NCBI GenBank assembly: GCA_030248225.1
Contig: JASANE010012844.1
Span: 1 to 64,000 of the forward strand
DNA length: 64,000 nucleotides
Direction: 5' to 3'
DNA from: Trileptium ribeirensis
Taxonomy: Eukaryota; Nematoda; Enoplea; Enoplida; Thoracostomopsidae
A program made the position numbers and the translations under genes. A model generated the notes under the pieces. That model worked only from the letters and a program-made list of their open reading frames with translations. It ran no database searches and was not told the DNA's origin. Below are positions 39,101-54,100 of this stretch, one piece after another. Positions within the stretch are counted from its first letter, which is position 1; every line of letters begins with the position of its first letter.

Positions 39101-42100
39101 AGAGATTAAGTCAAATCACAATCTCTTATCGTTGAATCGAAATAAGGATACAAACTAGTAAAGTTCAATATTTTATTAACGCGTACTAATATGCCATGAC
39201 AGTTGCATGTGAGCAGTAATTTTAAATCTAATTTGTTACATGCAGATGCAGATGGTAGAAGTTTAGATAAGTAATAATATTTCGGTAGACAACTGTCACA
39301 CAGCAAGTGGTGATAAATAAAACACAACAGCTTAATCCGCGTCATGTTAATGAATTGCAGAGAAAGTATTGAAGGCTCTGTTCTGTCGAACTAGTGTAGT
39401 TATCTGTGAAATCAAATACCTAATTACGACGTACTTTTGTCTAATCTTTGTTTCATAAGGTACCGAGAGTTGAATAATTAATTTTAGTTTTAAAACAACT
39501 ATACATGTGGATGCACTATTGGTCAGTTGCCCAACAACTAATTTAGTTTAATTATATCGTATGATTTTTTTGATAGAAGAGAAACGTTCGTAACACAAAC
39601 ATATATCAAACAACTAATGTAAGAATCATATATAACCAAAATCCAATTTCTGATCTGTACAAATGTTCAACATATATTATAGTCAACGTTTCGAAGTTTG
39701 CCATGAAAATTTATTGATCCTTTTATACTTGAATTAATGTACATCTTGGGTAACGTTGATCTCTGATGTATTTGGGCTCTTAGCGTTTCAAGAAACATGT
39801 GAAAGTTGAGATATTGGTGAGAGCTTACTCCGTTTCGAAAGAATCATCCTAATATGAGCGGATAATACACGTAAAGCAATATATAATATTAATCCAGTGG
39901 CACCGATTCTTTAGAAAGTTTGAGCGGGGTGGGGCACGAAAGATCGAGGGGGCATGCAAGACATATCAACGAGATGCGCGAAATTTGAAACATACGAAAT
40001 TGGGATTCAGTTTACATAGCTGCGGTAAAAATTACTAGGAATATCTGTGAGGATAAAAGAAATAATGTGAGGTGCAATAGCGACAAACATACTACAAACG
40101 GACAGAATATTATTGGAAAGTATATTGGAAAGAACAAACAAAAAGGCGATATTTAATGTGGAATTTTGACACTGTGATATACACCTATACCGAAGGGATT
40201 TCAACCCAGGTATCCAATATTTAAAGAGAGTCCACCCTCCATCGCTCCGGAATCTGCGCCTATATACACACCCAAGTAAATTATAATAACACTACTTAAC
40301 GTATTCATATTGCGTCATATTGATGGCACGTAGATTAAAGGAAACTGTTAATCGCTACATCAATATATACTGACATTTTCATTCATTTAAAATTACATTT
40401 GATTTGGACTTAGCTAGCTGGTCAATCTAAGCTTAAAATATAGTATTTATATTAACCTCTGTTCATAAGCCAATTCCTAGTAAAGTGAAGAGTGCTTGAA
40501 TTTTATGTCTCGGTTTGTTCTCTGCGGAAACAAAGTAGTAAAATTGTGACGATGATTTTCTTGGCTTTCTTCGCTCTTTTCTGATACCTAAGAAGTTCTG
40601 ATTGTACTTGGTTACTTAAGTTTCTGTGTTAGTTTATCATTGAAATCTACTCTTCACGAAAGGAAACCATTTAAAGGTTGGTAATTAAAGGTAAAACCAT
40701 TTTGGCAAAAAAATTTTCAGTGATTATTAGTTATTAAAATTAAATTGACAATTTGATTTTGTTTAAATAACAGAATAAACGACATAACATTATTAAAGTT
40801 TAAATTCATTTATAACTTTTATTTTTAAAGTAGACGAAACTAAACTAGCTTTTTACGTTACAGCTGACTTGAACCTTTTCTACGCACAACAGAAATCCTT
40901 GCTTGGCTTAACAAAAGATACGGAAATATCTGATTGAAGGTTGTTTGAGCTGAAATAGCCTAACGTTATTAAAACAATATTAGTTTTTTGCTTGAAACTA
41001 ACCTGTCGTCATGACGCATTGATAGCCGGTTGCTAGAGGAACGCAGTGAAATCCACTTCCACATGGTTTGGTTGTCTCACACAAGCCTAATAAATGTATA
41101 TGGATTACTGTAAGACCAACAGATTTTATAGCATGATTAAGAGTAATGATACATCAAATTAAGCGTTTTCTAACTCGAACAGCTGTACCAGTATCCGCCG
41201 GTGATATGAGCGAATTGCTCCACCAGGATCCAGTTTGCGACAGATCAATATTGTTAAGAGTACCAAATTTAGTTACTTCAAAATTTCTTTGAAAGCGATG
41301 GTATTTAATTAATGATGGTAACAGCGCTGCTTCGACAGGGAATCTAAATTTTTGAAAAATCAAACATCTTACAAATTTTGTCGATACAAAGCATTATCGT
41401 GTAAAATTTTGTCCTCCAATTAATATTAATCATAAACAATGATATGTTTCGTTTAGTTTTCGCTATTCTCGACAGGAATAAAGGAAGACTTAGCCATTAT
41501 ACATAATTAAGCATATGCTGTTTAAAGGCAAAAACAAAAATTCTAAATAAAAGATTTTAAATTAGAATTGCGCAAGACCAGCAAATACTTAATGGCCATT
41601 CAGATAACACAGCACATGTAGCTCCCCTGTACAAGTGACATAACATTCTTTAAAGAAATAAATCTCATCCTCTGAAATCGGGACGTAGGTTTTATAGTTA
41701 AAGTATTTCATTGTTATAAAATTGCTCCAAAAATTAGTTAAACGAATTTGCCAGTAAATGTTAGTTGGCGGGAAACCATGCTTCGTGGGGTTAATCTGAT
41801 CAGTTTAACTGTTGCAAGTAGAAAAAGACGTTTTCAATTTTAAAACTGGGAGCACCAAACAAAACTAGCAGGACGCACTGCTTCATGGCTACGTCACGGG
41901 TTAAACATAAATTTAGACATACCTGAAACGAAATGTGCTTCGGTTCCTGTTGGTCTGGTTGTGCATTGAAATCCTCGGGTGGTTTCCATACATCTGAATC
42001 CAGTTGGGCACGGCATACGCATTCGACAGACATCTTGAAGTGTATTTAAAATCATCAATATTCTGAGCTATATTTTAGTAACAGACTTTATAATATAACA

Positions 42101-45100
42101 TGCTTGGTTTCTAGTTTTGCAAGGGCTCGCTGAAAAGTATTAGTTTAAACCACGAACCGTACTGTTTTTACTGGAAAGTTTTCTGTTCAATGTAACTTTA
42201 AGGGGCAGAAGTGAAATGTATGCTGTGCCGTTGTCGATATACCCTTAGCTTTTGCGTATGGTAAAGGATTCTTTTCCGTTATCCCGCCCAAAACGAATTT
42301 GGTCAATTTGAAAATACAGAGCTGATTTTGGTATCAGTCGATTCAGCTCGTTGAGGCGTTTCATTAAATACTCATTTTGCTCACATCTCTGAAAATTTTC
42401 TTTCAATTTTTTTTAGTCCCAAAAATATTTTCATCGGAATATGGTCATGTTGGGCACCGTTCGACTCGGCTTGATAAAGAAATCAACTGGTGTGTAGTCT
42501 ATTGAAATCTACGCAACCGTTAAAAATTTATGAGGGCCCAAGTAACCCTGAGGGGCGGTATAACGTTAGAAAAAAGAACATGTTAGAGCGCCGACTTGTC
42601 TTAGGCTTGGTGTATGTCTCATATAAGGACCTTAGCTTAGGCTAAGACTAAGGCTTAGGTTTAGTATATATAGAAAGGTATGGCCTGCATTTTATTTTCG
42701 ACCCTCAGGATGACTTGGGCCTTCATAGCTTTCAAACGGTGGCGTAGATTTCAATAAGTTACACACATTTCTATACACAGATTTCTCAATTCAAGCCGGA
42801 TCGACATGACCATATTCCGAAGAAAAAATTTTTTGGTTCCCCATTAGGACCTCAAAAATAAAAATAAAATATTTTTTATCAGGGATTTTTGCAAAATGAG
42901 TATTTTACGAACCGCCTCGTCGAGCTAAATCGGTTGGTACTAAAATCAGCTCAGTATCTTCAAAATTGACCAAATTCGGGCTGTGGGGAGATAATGAAAA
43001 AGAATCTGGTAAGGTTCCTTTTAACATTTATACACTGAGCGTAAGCCTAATTCGCGCTGCTGCTGCCCCAACCCCCGACGAATCTCCCCTTTAAGTTATT
43101 CTTGTTCCTAACGCTATAACGTCCAGCGCCCAAAGGATAAATGGGCTAGTTTCTGGTATACTGGTGTATTATTAGAATGAGAATTCAGCGAACTTCGCTC
43201 GAATGTTTACAACATACACAAGCTAATTAAAATATAATCAAATCGTTGTTAAAATTAGCTAAATGTTCTTGACAAAATGAGAGGACATGATTCATATGGA
43301 ACATGTGTAATAGTCAAATTTAGAGTTTTATTTATTCGCTGATAAATTTGGCTATTGGCTAAAGTACGCAGTATAGAAAAACGAATGGAAATAAGGCGAT
43401 AGTACACAGTACATTGTGGGAACACACTGTAACTAGCGACGTTTTATAGCTGTATTCTTTTGCAATCTTAATAAAATAAAACCATAACTGGAAAATTTTC
43501 TGGATAAACTCAAATTTGCCCCTATCATATTATGTCAAGGTTACCCATTCAAATAATCGTAATAGTTTTTGCGTCTGTAAGCTTAAGTCTATAATCCTCA
43601 GAATAATATTATGCCTAAGATTAGCCTGCACCCACAATTAAACTTTATTGTCCTCTTGTGCTCGTGTCAAATTCCCCACAACCATTGTTAAGGAGGGGCT
43701 GCGGACTTGACATTGTCCCATTTTCTCACCTGTATCAACGGCGCATTCAAATCCAGTCTTTGTGCTCTGAACACATTTGAATCCGGTTGGACATGGATGT
43801 GTGTTGCAAGCTAAATAAAAAAGAAGTACTATGTTTCATCCATCATCATGCTAAAAGGAATGTAAAACTGCCCAAAACTTCGAAGTTCCCTTCCTTGGTT
43901 TAACGTGAACCCAGTTCTAGCCGGCCAAATGTTTATTTTATGCACTATTTTATTTTAATTTATTTCATTTCAGTATAGGTAGAATGTGAGATAATTTAAA
44001 GTATTTCTGCACTGAATCACAAATCCAATAAAAGTTACATAGGTAAAATTTGTAAACATTCATTAAATTTATTAACGGGTCTTCCACCAAGTTGGATGCT
44101 GGAAGCTACCAGCCAGCTGTGGATAGGCGTTCGCATAATTTGTCAAGTCTACCTGAGTGGAAATGTAAATTGCCAAAAAGCACATAGCTTAGCTGTACAT
44201 GCATCGACATATTTCTGAAAGGTTCAACTATTTCTAAAACTTTGAAACGTAATAAAACATTCCTTTGTTTCTTTTCGTTGTGACAAATGCCATTTAGTAA
44301 TTTTCTATTTAAAGTGCCGAGAAAAATCATTACGATAACTGGGCTAAAAGAATAGCAAAACAAACTTTCCGCTTTTGCACTGAAGCTTGCTCACTTAGCG
44401 CTCTTCACGAAGTGCTTACGATCAGCACACACGAGTAACTGAACCGGTCCGAGATATGCAAACTATATTAAGCTAATTGCGAAGCGGCATGTTTTTAAAA
44501 ATTGTATAGAATCATTGTGGCGCTAGGTTCATAAATTAACGGTTGGAAACTAGTAGATATTCGTTCACAGCGTCAGAAACCATTCGTTCCTGTATCGTCT
44601 AGTCTGAATTTCAGCAAATTACAGATTAAGATTTGCCGGATTAAAGGCCACAGCTATATAAAAGGTACAATTGCACGATGTGCATTCTGAACTAGCGCAA
44701 TGATTAGCTTTGATTATGTCAAATTTTATCTCTAATTTTTTGAAAACGCGTTCTTCAATAATTTAATTCGGAAGAACTATAACAGTTTGGCTGTTGGGTA
44801 TACCAAATCGGCGTTGTTGTAAAAACAATTTCTCTTTGGCCCCGCCGGATTATAGGTCTTGATTTATTACAATTTTGTTACATTATCCCTTACTAATGTT
44901 CGCTTTTGCACAGTTTTTTTATGAAAATCACACATATTCACGGAAGCGTGAGCGAACATTGTGAGAAATGGCAGTAAATCTTTATCATATTTGATTAGTG
45001 ACGCTTATTAAACTTTCTCAGGTTTTCGCACGAAACGCAGATAATACATAATCAACTTTGCTGTTGAATACAGTAAAGTCTAGCACACCATTATTTTCCA

Positions 45101-48100
45101 GAATACATGTATATACCCGGAATCTGAAGTAAGCTTAGCTCAGCGGATAACATTGTTACCGATGTGGCTTGTCATTCGCAACAAAATGGTCGAGAACCTT
45201 TTTAAGCTGTCAAACTCGTTTCAGGGTTATGGCAAGAATGCGAGATAGTATAGGTATGTGGTGAAATTTCCAGAACAAAACAAAATATTTTAGTCGAATA
45301 TTGAGCATTTCACTAAAAAAGGACTGTATAGATCAATTGTAGGTATTGTTTACCCTCACGATTCTAAGTTTCTAAACCATGTGGTTGTAACATTGTTTTC
45401 ATCGCTATCCAGCTGTGTACGATAATAACAACATTTAAACCCTCGCTTTGCACAAGCATGGATTATATCAAAAGTACATATTTTACAAAAGAGCATGACG
45501 CGCTTTAGATCATGCACTGTTAAGGTAAGGCGTGTCGGAGTGCGTTTCGCTCTGTCCCCCGCATTTCATGGGAGTGACAACCCATCTGTACCCTTTTTAA
45601 TGACAAAAATGTGATCTTTTCACTGGTAATATTGTTAATAATGATGTTAATTAGTATACTTTTCTAACTAAACTTGCTCACTTTCTAATTTTTGTCTAAT
45701 AAGTACGATGATATTTTCATCAAAATAAATTAGTCAAACTATGTTTGTTGAACCACGAAGTAGCAAAAATTAATTATGGTATCACAAATTGTAAAGATAC
45801 CTGGAACATTTGAAGTTTTAGCGAACGTGTCAGTAATTTTGTTAAATTCATCAAAGAGTGTATCGATTTCTGTCGTTGTTGTGCAATTAAATCCATTGGA
45901 TACGGCCGTACATTTTGTTCCTTTAGTGCAAATATTCGTTTCAGACGTACACACATCTGAAATATTCAATGCAAAAAATTCAAAACCGTGAAACGATTTA
46001 CCGATGGACAGTAAGCTTTGACATGCACTAGCACAGAGTGCTCGTAATGTTAAACACTGGTTAACTCCCGCTTAGAAAACCATTCTATTCGGCATTGGTT
46101 GTAGATAGAAATTACATTCCAAAGTTTCAGTGGTGAAAACGTCAAAAATAGTGTAGCTATAAAATTAGGTTAGAACTTTCTGTTACTTGTCTCCGAAGAA
46201 GTTAACATATTGGCAGTATCACAACCGAATTTACGCATTTCTACTATTACTTTCACTGCAAATTTAAGCTTACCATGAATATGATGTACTGGAGATCGAA
46301 TAATAAATTTTATCTCTGTATTTTCATTATGTGCAGATAAAACTGCATTTTTTGCAAATGTAAACAGTGCTTACGTTACTTATAATAATCTCACGCAAAG
46401 CTAGAATCCAGTTTTAACAGCTAAAACTGGAAAGACACGATGTTTCTGTTTCAGGCTTATTAATTTTGTATATAGCAGTATATTGGTCATATATGCTACC
46501 CACGCCCTTCTCATAAACTCTTGGATTGCCCACTTCACTATATAATAGCTAGACATTACGATTAAGCAGAACATTACCACCAAATTGTTGTCACAAAGCT
46601 AAATTGGGTGAGTAGGAGAGTGCTAAGCAGTAGTTAATAAAAAATGTATAAACTAAGTACTTAACATGAAATTATGCAAATTCCCGCTAAAATATGAATT
46701 AGTGTTCAATTTCATGGTGCAACGAATATTTGCACAGAATACAGTTTATAGTTTGGCGTAGTGATGTCTTATAATACCTTTTGTCATATCACAGCGATAA
46801 CCAGTGGCAATCGAAACACATGTGAATCCTTTACCGCATGCGTTGGTATCTTTGCATGTTTTGCCTGTAATATACATATATATTTTTACTGAAAAGGAAA
46901 CACAGATATTCATTGCATTCAGCATTTAGAAGTTCGATGGTTGTACTCTGAGTCAACAAGCACTATTTCAATGTATCACATTAAGGTACTGCTGCAGGGT
47001 ATTTACGTCACCCATCTGGCTAAAAAACATTCTCCGCCTTTTGTCAGGGTGTTGACGCTTGCGATTCACTGCACAATGCACTACAGGCATAAGGGAGTAT
47101 TACAGAAATCCAAACGCAGTATTTCGCTGCCGAATTGAAAGCAGGGCGATGCAAACTTCACAATTTAAAGCTAAACAAAATTGTGCCATCGTGGTTAATG
47201 ACGCTGGAAATAGAATTACCTTTTTTGCAGCTGTTCGATTTTCGGAAAGTGGCAAACTTGATATCAATATATGATTTAATAGTACGCATATAATGTTAAT
47301 TGTTTACTGGTCTTGAGGACGTTCGATATTGCGATATACACGATCATCTGAACACCTGTTGATTCAGACTACCTGGAACGATTTTCAATCTGGGGCGGGG
47401 GCAAGCAAAGATAGTGATACATAATGTATGAAAAGTCCTTACAAAACTTTATTCTATCGTCCCAAAAACTGCTTTTCGTCCAGGTGTTTTGTTAGCGAAT
47501 TCTTGCATAAGTGGTTTAATATATATTCCGACAAGTAAACCCTTGTGCACACTACGAATTGTATTATGTGTGAGACGTTGGTGGGTCATTTGAGAACGGA
47601 CCCAAGTTTTGACACGTCGGAGAACCGAAAACGAGCGCTCCGAACGCGCTACAAACACCGGAACACTAAGCACCAGTTTGAGTAATTGTTCAGCTGAGCT
47701 TAACAGCTGCCTAGCTTCAATCGAGTGGCTCCTGATCACGGATGCCATTTCTTGAACAATGGTAACCCGATTTAAATGGAGATCGCTCAGTGATGATAAA
47801 TGTCGTTGAAGCTTTTGGCAGTCAAATCTGCTCGGCAATTTCAGTTCTTCAATACGACTTGTTGAAATATTCGCGCCGTTAGCAGCTGATAGCAAAACCT
47901 TAACAAGACAAATACCGTAATGCCAACCAATATTTGGTTTAATTAAAAATAATGTTTAGTCATCGCGTCACAGCAAACAATACTACATGTTTACCGACTT
48001 GCAAGCCTAAAATTCAAGTAAATAATGTGATACTAGGGGTCGCACCCGGGTCGGGTTTTGACAAATCGGGTTGGGTGTAGACGTGTTGGGTCTAATCACG

Positions 48101-51100
48101 ACATATCGGATCGGCCGTCTTTACCTTACAACTAAACGACCTGGTTACTACTTGAAAGTTGTGGTCATCGAGAACCATAGCAGTCTTTCAAAAACATTCG
48201 CTTCTAAGTCTGGTCGGGTCAGGTCAGATCCAGACCTGATGCGACCTCTAAAGTGGTACGCGTGTAATATAGCAGTCTGAATACAAAACGGTCGTCTAGT
48301 GTAAATACTCTGTTAAACAGAGTATGCTAATATTCTTTCAACCATTATTGACTACAGAACTTGTTGTCCCATCGTGTAAACTTGTTCTTGCAATCGTTTA
48401 TCAGAGGTTACCGCTTCTTCAGTCTATTAGATTACTAAAGTTCTAATGATATAAACCAAAAGAAAACATTGTTTTTGTTTACAGTAGTTGCCAGTAATCT
48501 ATGAAGTTGAATGTTTTCTTGAAATTCATGTGTGTTCTTCCCCCAAATACATGTAAAATATAAAAATGAAAGATACTGCAAAATTTATTCAATCCATTGA
48601 ACGTTCTTCCAGATACATTTTATTGGACTCTTTTTCAGCAAAATCAATTTTTTGTGTCATTTAAAGTGGACTTTGGTGTTAAAATTTACGCCATGTACTC
48701 TAAATATAAAAACAAAACTTTTTGACTTGCAAAAATTTCAGTTCCCTAAGAAGAAGCCCACTTGTTCGCGTTTAGCTGTCATCAACATGCTGGGTTGCTG
48801 AAATCTGTCTTCAACTTCAGATATAATGATATCTAATACTTCAAAATACTACCGTTTCCACTCAGAATTGTGAGACAACGTGGGTTCTTCATTGCTTAGG
48901 TCAGTATGTCTGTAGCGTTGTGGCGTTTTAGATGAACGAACAGTAGGCAGATTTAGGCCCAGATTATTACTGACTGTTGTGCATTTATTGATAAGTTTAT
49001 TACATGCGTAGTCGCAACGTTTGCCTTTCATGCAATCAATCAAAAGAGATGCAGCCTCGACCGCGCCGTGAGCCGTAACTTTGGTGGTTTGTAAAGATTT
49101 TGCCATATCCTCGCAAGGCCTAAATAATTCTGCATACACTAGAACGCCAAAGTAAGTATTAGTCTGTCGTGCTGGATTAGCTAATCCGGCGACCCTTGCT
49201 CGGGTTTCAGCCCGTACCGATTTGTCGGTTTCTAATTCAGATAGAGTTTGAAGTATTAGGCTGTACACGGCGATTATCTTATTTGCTGCTTCTGCTCGAA
49301 TACACCACCGAGTAGTGCAAACATTATTTAAATTAAGAACAACTTCACCGTCGGCAAACATCGACTCATACACTGACTTCCGCTTGGCAGAGTCTTTGAC
49401 GATAGTAGAACAGTCCCTAATTAACTGTAAAGGATTAGCTACAATACGAACTACACGTGGCGCCTCTTGCAGAACCAAATCCAAGCTGTGATTGGTACAG
49501 GGATCGGGGACACAGTTCCTTAAGGCGAGCTTGAACTCCTTTCACACTACCCGACATATTGGTCGAATCAGTATTCATGCAGGTTTTGAAGAGGAATATT
49601 AAATCTTTCGAGAGCATCGAGCAAAATTCGGCAAAGTGTGACGCCAGTTGTATTGTCGGTGTTATAAAATCCTAGAAACATACTTCGAACGTAAAATCTT
49701 CGAGAACATATTGTATAGTAACTGAGAATTTTCGTCCGTTGTAATGTTGGTCGTGGTGTCTGTCATAATACCTACAAAACCGCGGGAAAAAACCTCTTGC
49801 ATTATTTTTCGCTGTATTCGAATGACTTCGTTTTGAATTGTATCGGACTACCAGTTATCACGTCTGGAAATAGATTCGGTCAGATCAGGGTCATCTTGTG
49901 CCCGCAAATTCTTATTTTCAAAATTCGAACTGGAAGCACCGAGCCAAAGTGGGGGCACGGCCCTCGCCACCCCCACCCCCGTAACGACGCCCCCGTGAAA
50001 CATGCTCCCTGCCTCCTTCCGTCTCTCATGGTGTGCGCGACTAACCTGCATTCAATTAAAAAATGTCCGTTCTCCCAAATTACATAGCGACGCCGCCCAC
50101 CGCCGTAATTTGTTAGTAATAGTTAATTTAATAAATACATTTATTCACAGTAGCACACTGAAATAACTCCAAAACTTACATTGCTTGGTAGTGTTAATTC
50201 CAGTTATTAAAAAAGAAACACAGCAGTAAGGAAGTAACAAGTAATTTTACAAACTGTTTAATAAAAACAAATAAAAAGTAGAAAACGAGAGAATGATTTC
50301 ACTTCAAATATATGGTGGAATGTACACGCTCTTTGCTGAACAATAAGAAACCATAGCTGCATACGACTTTTTTATAATATACAATTTCCGCAGTATATAT
50401 AGTATTTATAACGCATATTAGAGGTGTAAATTTTGAGGGGGGGGGGGGCATAATGAACCTTTTGCCCCCCCCCGCCTAATTTATGGGGGGGCCCATGCCC
50501 CTTGCCCCCCTGTTCCCGGGTCTCTGTGTTGATTAGTGCCAATACAGATCAACAGAAGTTCAGGCTATCATAGAATTCCGGGATTCTTGCGGCAAAGCAA
50601 CGTGTTCTTAACCGAATAATGTGTAATTATCAATTCCAATGTAGAATGAAAAATATTATGGATTCCGTGCTTCTTATGCTACTGACGCAATAAATGATAA
50701 AATATATATATTGCAATTCTAGCCTAATCCTTGTAGTACTGTGACATATGTCCTGTAAAAGAATATAAAAATTTCAGATAAAGTGACAGCGCTCGGAATA
50801 AAGTTGACTTTCGGACAGGGTAACCTGTAGCTGTTTGTTTTTACAAAAGAACATAGTAGCCATTGTTAAACGTAGAAGCGCTCCATTAGTTTGTATTAAT
50901 TCTATTGATACTTATCCAATTCTATATCTAGTAGCTTATATAAAACTAACTAACTTTACAAAAATTTTAAATAAAACTGTGCACACATGTTATACTAAGT
51001 AAATCAAACTGATAAAAAATTCAATATACGCAAATCAAATCTAGCATGTATTAATTAAAAACATAGCTTTCCGAGAATATAATATTCATTATGGTAATAA

Positions 51101-54100
51101 AACATGAGGCAGATAGAATAATATTTATTGTATAAGTAGAAAGAAATCCAATTTTAAATTGGGGTTGAACGCAAATACATCGCGCGATTACAACGAGCCA
51201 AGGATATAAGCAAGGCGGCGACAAAACCCGTGCATGCAAGGCTGTCGCCAGAGAATTTCAAGTGTTTAGCGCACCCACTCATTGTGTGGGTCGACTCAAC
51301 ACACTAATCTAACGATATCATGCTGAAAAAAATTTGTTGCACTTCTAAACTCGGAAGGGCTTCAACATCAAATTGGGGGAGGGGGAAGCACGGTCCCCCA
51401 GTGCCCCTCGTAGCGACATCCCTGCGTATATGTAACCCTCCTGGCTCACAGTAACCATCCTCCTGAAATATAACAGAGAAGTGATGTCCACGTTTATATT
51501 TGAAAAGTGCGCTCTTTAACGTGCGGCACCTAGCACATTTAGCATTGCTCTGCAGATAAATTTGTGGTTACGCCCCTGTTACGCACCCATGTAAGACATG
51601 TGAACGCGTATAAATGCAGTGTGACCTGATAATACATCAACAATTCTGTGATCTTTTTCTAAAAAATCGTAGTGATCTATGGGAAACGTTTATTTAGTCA
51701 TATATAGTACTATTTTGCACTAACTTTTCAGGATGAGCTGGTAACCCGGCACAAATTCTTTATCCTATAATAACCAGAGGATTATTGAATGCATCGAAGT
51801 GTGGAAGACTCGATTTATGCTTGAGCGAAAAATCAACGAAATGCAGGTATAACCAAAATTAAGTTCAGGCCAAAAAAGGACAGATTCCATGCCATCATCA
51901 AAAACGTGTTAGAGCGCAACGCGACTTCATAAAGCATCGGATGTAAATCTCTTAATTTTTTTTATGTTTATCCCATTCTTCTAAAACATCATCACGCGAC
52001 TTCAGAAAATTTAAATTTGTTCATATACTGTCGATACCAAGGTGCAGTAAACTATTGGAAGCTTTGTGAAGTAAATAAAGAAACTAAAATCATTACCAAT
52101 TTTTGTTTTGTCCTTTGTTGAACACTGATATCCATTTGATGATCGTTCGCATGAAAATGGTGAACGGCATGGTTTCTCCGTTGCGCAAACATCTACAAAT
52201 ACTGCTGTACAGCAAAAATTATTATCAAGCAATTAGTATTTCAAAATACACTTTAGTAGTTCGAACTAAGATCAAATAGCTGTTAAGAACTGCTGTGCTT
52301 AATTGAACGCTGATATTCATTTGATGTTCGTTCGCACGAAGATGGTGAACCGCATGCCTTCTCCGTTGCGCAAACATCTACAAATACTGCTCTACAGCAA
52401 AAATTGTTAAGAAAACAGTATTTCAAAATAAACTTTGGTACTTCGACCTAAGGTCAAATAGCTGTTCAGAACCAAGTTTTAGCAGGTATAAATCAATTTT
52501 GACTCAATCAATTTTAACTTTTTTGTTATGAAACCTCTCACAGAGAAAAAATAATTTTGTAAAAGTCCAAGTATTCTCAAAATCTCCGCTCCACTTCTGA
52601 AAAAATATAACTAGTTCAAACATTTAAAATATGCGCGGTTGTTGGGTTGTTAAAATATGTCGTGCAATACTTGATTCAGAGTAAACCATCAGGCCTTATA
52701 AACTCCAATTAAATCTATTTGTGAATGTTAGCAGTAAGGCAGAGTAGTTATCCATTGATAATAAGTGTCCAAAGTCCAAAAGACATAGGGAGGGTGTAAA
52801 TGGCTTTAGCAGTGGTCTAGGTTAGGTGGATAACCAAAAATTTTCGCAACTCTCCCAATTTTTTCTCATGATTCTTCTAATTTCAATTTTCCCTTAGAAT
52901 TTTGCAATTTTGTTTACAATTGTTAAAATTTTTCGCGGGCGTTCGACGGAGAGAAGACAGAAAGCGGTAAATATGGCTGACGGAGCACACCCTTATGGTG
53001 GGTAATCTCAACCCCTATGATCACCTATGATGTAAATGTAACAGCACAACTAACCTTTTTCCACAACACAACTGTAGCCTTGACGTTTTCCTTCGACGGT
53101 AACGTCAGTGCAAGTAAATCCACTTGGGCACGTTGTTTTTGTACATCCTGTATTAAAAAATTTATCCTGCAAATCATGTAATATATCGTTTAACTTTAAC
53201 CAATTAACTCTAAAACTTTAATGCTTTTGATTTTACATAAAATTGGAAGTAGAAACTCTTATAAATTGTTTTACTCAATCAGAAGGGTCTTTCATAGACT
53301 GCCGTCAGCCCGACATTGGTCAACTTTGAAAGTACAACGGACGTTTTGCTAACATTCCACTCACGACTTGGTTCAGAAAAAATCGATTTCGGCTATATTT
53401 ATAGTAAAATATTTTCTTTCACAAGTGTATAATTGTACACAATATAAAGAACTGAACAGCACTGACAAGCTGGGTTGAATTGTGTCAAAAGGACGAAAAT
53501 CGGTTCATGAGTTACGGAGTTTACTTCCATTTATATTTTAGCCTAATCCTTGGTCGTTAACTCATGAATCAATTTTGTTTATTTTGATATCATTCGACTC
53601 AGCTCTTTAATGTGGTTCAAATGGTAAAAACGATGCATTTATCGAGAAATTCTTTCGAAAATTTTGCGTTTCAAGGTGGGCAAAAAATAAAAAAATTATC
53701 ACAAATATCAACGATATGGACATTTTCTGAGTCGCGCCGTCCAGCTGAGTCGAATGTAACCGCTATTTTTATAAAATTTTCCAACTTGACTGGCAGAATC
53801 CAAGCAAAGACAACAGCAGTATCAAGATTTATCAGTATAGCTTTTCATGTTTGTTTGTACTTATTAGGTTTGTGTATATCATATCCGAATACATTGGGAC
53901 CACCCAAAAAGTTAAGTTACATTCCTGATTTTGCTTCTTCAATAGCTTCTCCTTGGTCAGCTGGAAACAAATACAGGGTTTAAATAACACTTGGGAATAT
54001 ATAGACGTGCTACTGCTATTTTTTTGTCGACTATGACTAATACATTTTAGCCATGTCTAATTCATGAGTAAACTTAAGGTTCAAAGCCCATCATACTACT

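Noticed and set aside
39897..40262. Possible hAT-type element with ends CAGTGGCACCGATTC and GAATCTGCGCCTAT
   Set aside because: The ends match only partly and no target duplication could be found.
48305..48325. Perfect 10-bp inverted repeat ATACTCTGTT/AACAGAGTAT
   Set aside because: A single short palindrome in decayed transposon sequence; expected by chance in a window of this size.
53612..53983. Plus-strand open frame of 123 codons
   Set aside because: No recognisable domain, no module, and it overlaps repeat-like intron sequence.
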